From the NCBI GenBank assembly GCA_004557185.1, contig SFEP01000074.1, positions 1 to 10,164 of the forward strand: a DNA stretch of 10,164 nucleotides, in the 5' to 3' direction. Below, piece by piece: positions 7,916-10,164 of the stretch; the stretch's first letter is position 1, and every line of letters begins with the position of its first letter. Under the pieces are notes generated by a model, which had not been told where the DNA came from, did not search any database, and saw only the letters and a list, made by a program, of their open reading frames with translations. The position numbers and the translations under genes are program-made. Source of the DNA: Bacteroidales bacterium. GTDB lineage: Bacteria; Bacteroidota; Bacteroidia; Bacteroidales; Bacteroidaceae.

Positions 7916-8134
7916 TCAGCGCGGGGCTTGCAGGGCCTGGCCTACGCGCTCCACCTTTTCGTCGTGGGTGAGGCCGGCCAGGGCAGGCTTGAAAAAGAAG
8001 AGGCGCAACACGGCAAACATGATGAAGAGCTTGATGAGAATGATGCACCACAGGGTGCGCCCCCACGTCATTTGCCGAAATCCGTCGCGATAGAAGCGCC
8101 AGATGCCGCCCAAACTTGCGGTGATGTTTTTCAT
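7916..8134 (-). CDS. DUF4492 family small membrane protein, candidate bd-oxidase accessory subunit
   Basis: 72 residues with one clear membrane segment (about 28-48, WCIILIKLFIMFAVLRLFFF), preceded by a basic, aromatic N-terminal stretch (IWRFYRDGFRQMTWGRTLW) and followed by a short polar tail rich in charged residues. The FYRDGFRQMTWGRTLW pattern and its place just before cydA match the DUF4492 family, which I know from cyd loci of Bacteroidetes and some Campylobacterota. The function of the family is not established to my knowledge. By size, single helix and linkage it could be an analogue of the small subunits CydX or CydS that stabilise the haems of other bd oxidases, but the sequence is unlike CydX. 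The start lies 12 bases after the stop of the upstream TlpA-like gene, so the two are probably on one transcript. Confidence 0.85.
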   Translation of the reverse strand: MKNITASLGGIWRFYRDGFRQMTWGRTLWCIILIKLFIMFAVLRLFFFKPALAGLTHDEKVERVGQALQAPR

Positions 8135-8146
8135 ATAGTATGGTTC

Positions 8147-9814
8147 CTATTTCAGCAATTCGTCAAGTTTTGGTGCAGTGGGTGGAGCATTCTTCTCTAC
8201 AATATTACCGTTCCTGTCAATAAGTAGTGTGAAAGGAATGGCGTTAAACTGGAACTTGTTGGTGAGGAGATTCCATTCGTCGGAAGAGATAAAGATGTGC
8301 TCGCCCTGGATGTTGTTATCGGTGAGGAACTTCTCGCTTGGTTCACGTGGAGAGTCTTTTTCGTTGCAGATATAGAGGAAACGGACAGGAACTTCTTTAT
8401 ATTGTTCAACGAGTGTACGCTGGTCGAGCATCCCCTTACGGCAAGGTCCGCATCCGATGCCCCAGAAGTCCATATAGATGACGTTGCCGGCATATTTCTC
8501 CTTCAGTGATTGAAAGAGCGAATCTCCCGGTGTAGGATTCGAAGCATCAATGCGAGCACTTCCTTCGCGCTCAATGACAAAACGGCGGTAGGCGTCCACG
8601 GCATGGTGGCAGATGGAAGGGTCGGTAAACTGTGGAATAGCTCCAGCCAATTCCTCTGCCTTGCGAGTGAGGAACCAGCCGTCAGAGCCCTCGAAGTCGA
8701 AGTCAAGGACGCGATGAAGCAAGCAGAGCTGCATCATGAAACCTGTATGGTCAAGCTTGAAACGCGAGCGGATACTGTCGCTGCACATGGAATAATAGTC
8801 TGCCACGGGAATCAAGCGTCCTTTATCGTATTCAAGCATATCGCGGTGAAGCTCAGGGTCGTAGTTGTATGGCAGGATAAAATTTTCCTTGTAAGAGCCC
8901 AACTCGACGGAGTCTGTTGACTTGCTCCATCTTTCCATATCGTTTGCCAGGTACAAGTATGCGTTGAGTACATAGAATTCCATATTGTTGACGACACCGC
9001 CGCCATCAGCTGCGAGGATCATCAATGGATTGTCCATCAAATAGGACTGCCTTGCCGAAAGAAAATCGAAGAATGAGTCAGAGGAAATCGTCAGGGCTGG
9101 ATTAGGCTTTCTGTCCTCGCTCCTTGTTCTCCACCACCACTGATGTAATGCCACAAGTGCTTGTTCCAGTGGCATGGCCAGGAGACTTGTTTTCAACACG
9201 TCCTTTGCGTAATCTGAGCAGCCGTTTAGCAAGGTGATGGTGTCGGCATCTATGGCACTGGCTATTCGGTCGAGTTCCCTGACCTTGCGGTTTTTCCACT
9301 CCAGCATGAATTCACGGTTCATTTCCTCCCATGGCGTTCGTGTTTCCTTCGAAGCGAACTGAGTCTCCAACCGTGGCCAGACGCTGTTCACCTCGCCAGT
9401 GGCGCCACTGCCCGAGATTGTTGTTTCATCCCCTGTGCCATGAATCAATAAATCCAAGGTGTCACCAACAGCGATAAAAGCAGGCGGAATTTCTGCACCA
9501 TCGAAGTAAACCCATCCTGAATGCGGCAGACTAATCAGTTCAAGAAAAGAACCATCGGGTTCGATGTGAATCGTTCTGACGAAAGCTTGATTCGAGAACA
9601 GGTCAGTCCCTGTCACATTGAAAGTTGAGAAGCTGTGTTCCGTCCGATTGACAAAACGACCCTTGACTATTGCTTTTCCTGCATGGAAGTGGTATTCATC
9701 TATGGCCCCCGATGGGTAGCCCTTGAGCCTCGCTTTAATTGCAGGCTTCTTCTCTCTTGCCATGCAGCAAGTAAAAGTCAATACTGCGAGCATAGCGGTG
9801 ATGATTGTTTTCAT
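8147..9814 (-). CDS. Exported thioredoxin-fold protein, TlpA-like
   Basis: 555 residues from the ATG at 9814. A GTG at 9838 in the same frame would add eight residues, but the ATG gives a normal signal peptide (MKTIITAMLAVLTFTCCMA) and is preferred. The N-terminal part (about 35-130) is beta-rich and resembles leader domains of Bacteroidales TlpA-like proteins. About 140-420 is mostly helical, charged, and not recognised. The C-terminal 430-555 is a thioredoxin fold: YMDFWGIGCGPCRKGM with CGPC at 455-458, and the cis-proline at 527 in NAIPFTLLIDRNG. The residue before the first Cys is Gly instead of the common Trp. Such proteins reduce or exchange disulfides in the periplasm; the partner is unknown. 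The gene is less GC-rich (43-50% in sampled 60-base rows) than cydA (70% in one row) and the papain-fold gene (70% in one row). It is 12 bases upstream of the DUF4492 gene. The CC near residue 16 is not a standard lipobox, so a lipoprotein is possible but unproven. Confidence 0.85.
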   Translation of the reverse strand: MKTIITAMLAVLTFTCCMAREKKPAIKARLKGYPSGAIDEYHFHAGKAIVKGRFVNRTEHSFSTFNVTGTDLFSNQAFVRTIHIEPDGSFLELISLPHSGWVYFDGAEIPPAFIAVGDTLDLLIHGTGDETTISGSGATGEVNSVWPRLETQFASKETRTPWEEMNREFMLEWKNRKVRELDRIASAIDADTITLLNGCSDYAKDVLKTSLLAMPLEQALVALHQWWWRTRSEDRKPNPALTISSDSFFDFLSARQSYLMDNPLMILAADGGGVVNNMEFYVLNAYLYLANDMERWSKSTDSVELGSYKENFILPYNYDPELHRDMLEYDKGRLIPVADYYSMCSDSIRSRFKLDHTGFMMQLCLLHRVLDFDFEGSDGWFLTRKAEELAGAIPQFTDPSICHHAVDAYRRFVIEREGSARIDASNPTPGDSLFQSLKEKYAGNVIYMDFWGIGCGPCRKGMLDQRTLVEQYKEVPVRFLYICNEKDSPREPSEKFLTDNNIQGEHIFISSDEWNLLTNKFQFNAIPFTLLIDRNGNIVEKNAPPTAPKLDELLK

Positions 9815-9819
9815 AAGGG

Positions 9820-9827
9820 CAAAAATA
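9820..9827 (-). promoter_or_regulatory. -7-like box TATTTTTG next to the TlpA-like start
   Basis: The minus strand reads TATTTTTG, a full TAnnTTTG match, ending six bases before the ATG at 9814. If used, the mRNA would have almost no leader and could not start at the GTG at 9838. There is no TTG at the expected -33 distance, so the real promoter may lie farther upstream in the repeat-rich region. Confidence 0.3.
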
Positions 9828-9853
9828 TGTATTTCCACTGTATCACCCTACGT

Positions 9854-9882
9854 TTGCTGCCTACAAAAAAGCCTTGCTGCCT
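9854..9882. repeat. Direct repeat TTGCTGCCT, 20-bp spacing
   Basis: TTGCTGCCT occurs at 9854-9862 and 9874-9882, exactly 20 bases apart, upstream of the TlpA-like gene. It is short enough to be chance, but it belongs to a run of several direct repeats with spacings near multiples of 20-21. Confidence 0.3.
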
Positions 9883-9897
9883 GCATTTTATGTTATT

Positions 9898-9951
9898 GGT
9901 GTCCGGTAAACTGGTATGAGCGCCCCTATAAAAGACGGGTGCTCGGTAAAC
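9898..9951. repeat. Direct repeat GGTGnnCGGTAAAC, 40-bp spacing
   Basis: GGTGTCCGGTAAAC at 9898-9911 and GGTGCTCGGTAAAC at 9938-9951 agree at 12 of 14 positions and are 40 bases apart, close to four helical turns. Located 84-137 bases upstream of the TlpA-like start, they could be paired regulator sites. Confidence 0.45.
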
Positions 9952-9979
9952 GTATTGAAGGCGTTGCCTCCGACGGGAT

Positions 9980-10042
9980 GCCGTGGAAGAAAAATCCCCC
10001 GCCGTGGAAGAAAGTTCCCACGGCGTGGAAGAAAGTTCCCAC
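9980..10042. repeat. Tandem array A: three copies of a 21-bp unit
   Basis: Three adjacent 21-bp units (9980-10000, 10001-10021, 10022-10042) share the core CGTGGAAGAAA. Units 2 and 3 share CGTGGAAGAAAGTTCCCAC and differ only at their second base; unit 1 is diverged in its second half. The period equals seven codons, but the frames that read it (PWKKVPT-type on plus, WELSST-type on minus) belong to no recognisable protein, so I treat it as noncoding. Unit junctions also form interrupted palindromes of TTCC with GGAA. Confidence 0.8.
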
Positions 10043-10080
10043 AGCGGCCTGTTTCTACGGCGCGTCACCCCGCCGAAAAT

Positions 10081-10154
10081 AGATGCTACGTAAAAAAATT
10101 TACGAACGACGTGAGTTTTTTTACGTACTACGTGAGTTTTTTTACGTAGCATCT
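10081..10154. repeat. Perfect 18-bp inverted repeat enclosing a 38-base interior
   Basis: AGATGCTACGTAAAAAAA at 10081-10098 is the exact reverse complement of 10137-10154. On the minus strand the structure is followed by ATTTTCGG and on the plus strand by CTCCTTTTTCCC, so it could act as a terminator in either direction, for example for a minus-strand gene to the right of the window. I see no target-site duplication that would make it a transposable element. Confidence 0.7.
10106..10147. repeat. Tandem array B: 21-bp unit in two good copies
   Basis: Units 10106-10126 and 10127-10147 share CGTGAGTTTTTTTACGT and differ at one base (position 3). A third, more diverged unit may precede them at 10085-10105, keeping CTACGT and TTTACG at its ends. 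The array overlaps the right arm of the 18-bp inverted repeat. It has the same 21-bp period as array A but an unrelated sequence. Confidence 0.7.
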
Positions 10155-10164
10155 CCTTTTTCCC

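Noticed and set aside
9980..10147. CRISPR array
   Set aside because: The units are directly adjacent with no spacers of unique sequence, and there are no cas genes.
9811..10152. Minus-strand 113-codon frame spanning both 21-bp arrays
   Set aside because: Its peptide is only the translated repeats plus low-complexity basic sequence, and it overlaps the start of the better supported TlpA-like gene.
10081..10154. Miniature transposable element with terminal inverted repeats
   Set aside because: No target-site duplication is visible at the ends and the interior is itself made of tandem units, so insertion cannot be argued from one copy.

Overview
The window looks like chromosomal DNA of a member of the Bacteroidales, most likely Prevotellaceae. 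Four things point there: a DUF4492 gene directly ahead of cydA and cydB, a large secreted multidomain protein with a short type IX secretion-like C-terminal tail, no Shine-Dalgarno sequences before the starts, and several matches to the Bacteroidetes -7 promoter box TAnnTTTG. All five genes I accept lie on the minus strand, so transcription runs from high to low coordinates.

Read in the direction of transcription, the layout is as follows. (1) 9815-10164 has no gene but is dense in short direct repeats: two different tandem arrays with a 21-bp period, a perfect 18-bp inverted repeat, and two further repeat pairs. (2) 8147-9814 encodes an exported thioredoxin-fold (TlpA-like) protein whose base composition is clearly less GC-rich than the genes after it. 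(3) After only 12 bases comes the DUF4492 small membrane protein (7916-8134), then cydA (6358-7851) and cydB (5173-6324), the two core subunits of cytochrome bd quinol oxidase. Spacing suggests these four genes can be co-transcribed, ending at a strong hairpin at 5115-5160. (4) A 204-base gap with a repeated 12-mer precedes a second unit, a 1493-residue secreted papain-fold protein with two LamG-like and three PKD-like domains (487-4968), closed by an intrinsic terminator at 424-465. (5) 1-423 holds no convincing gene; it carries promoter-like boxes pointing left out of the window and some inverted repeats.

Functionally, DUF4492-CydA-CydB should form a high-affinity oxygen-reducing menaquinol oxidase, which lets such anaerobes respire or remove traces of oxygen. 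The TlpA-like protein would act in the periplasm on disulfides; its link to the oxidase is positional only. The large protein is an exported, probably surface-attached or released protein that could degrade or bind host or dietary polymers, although its catalytic nucleophile is uncertain.

I see no clear CRISPR array, tRNA, rRNA, transposase or phage gene. The less ordinary signals are the repeat-rich upstream region, the composition break between the TlpA-like gene and the cyd genes, the candidate DUF4492 oxidase subunit, and the unclear active site of the papain-fold protein.
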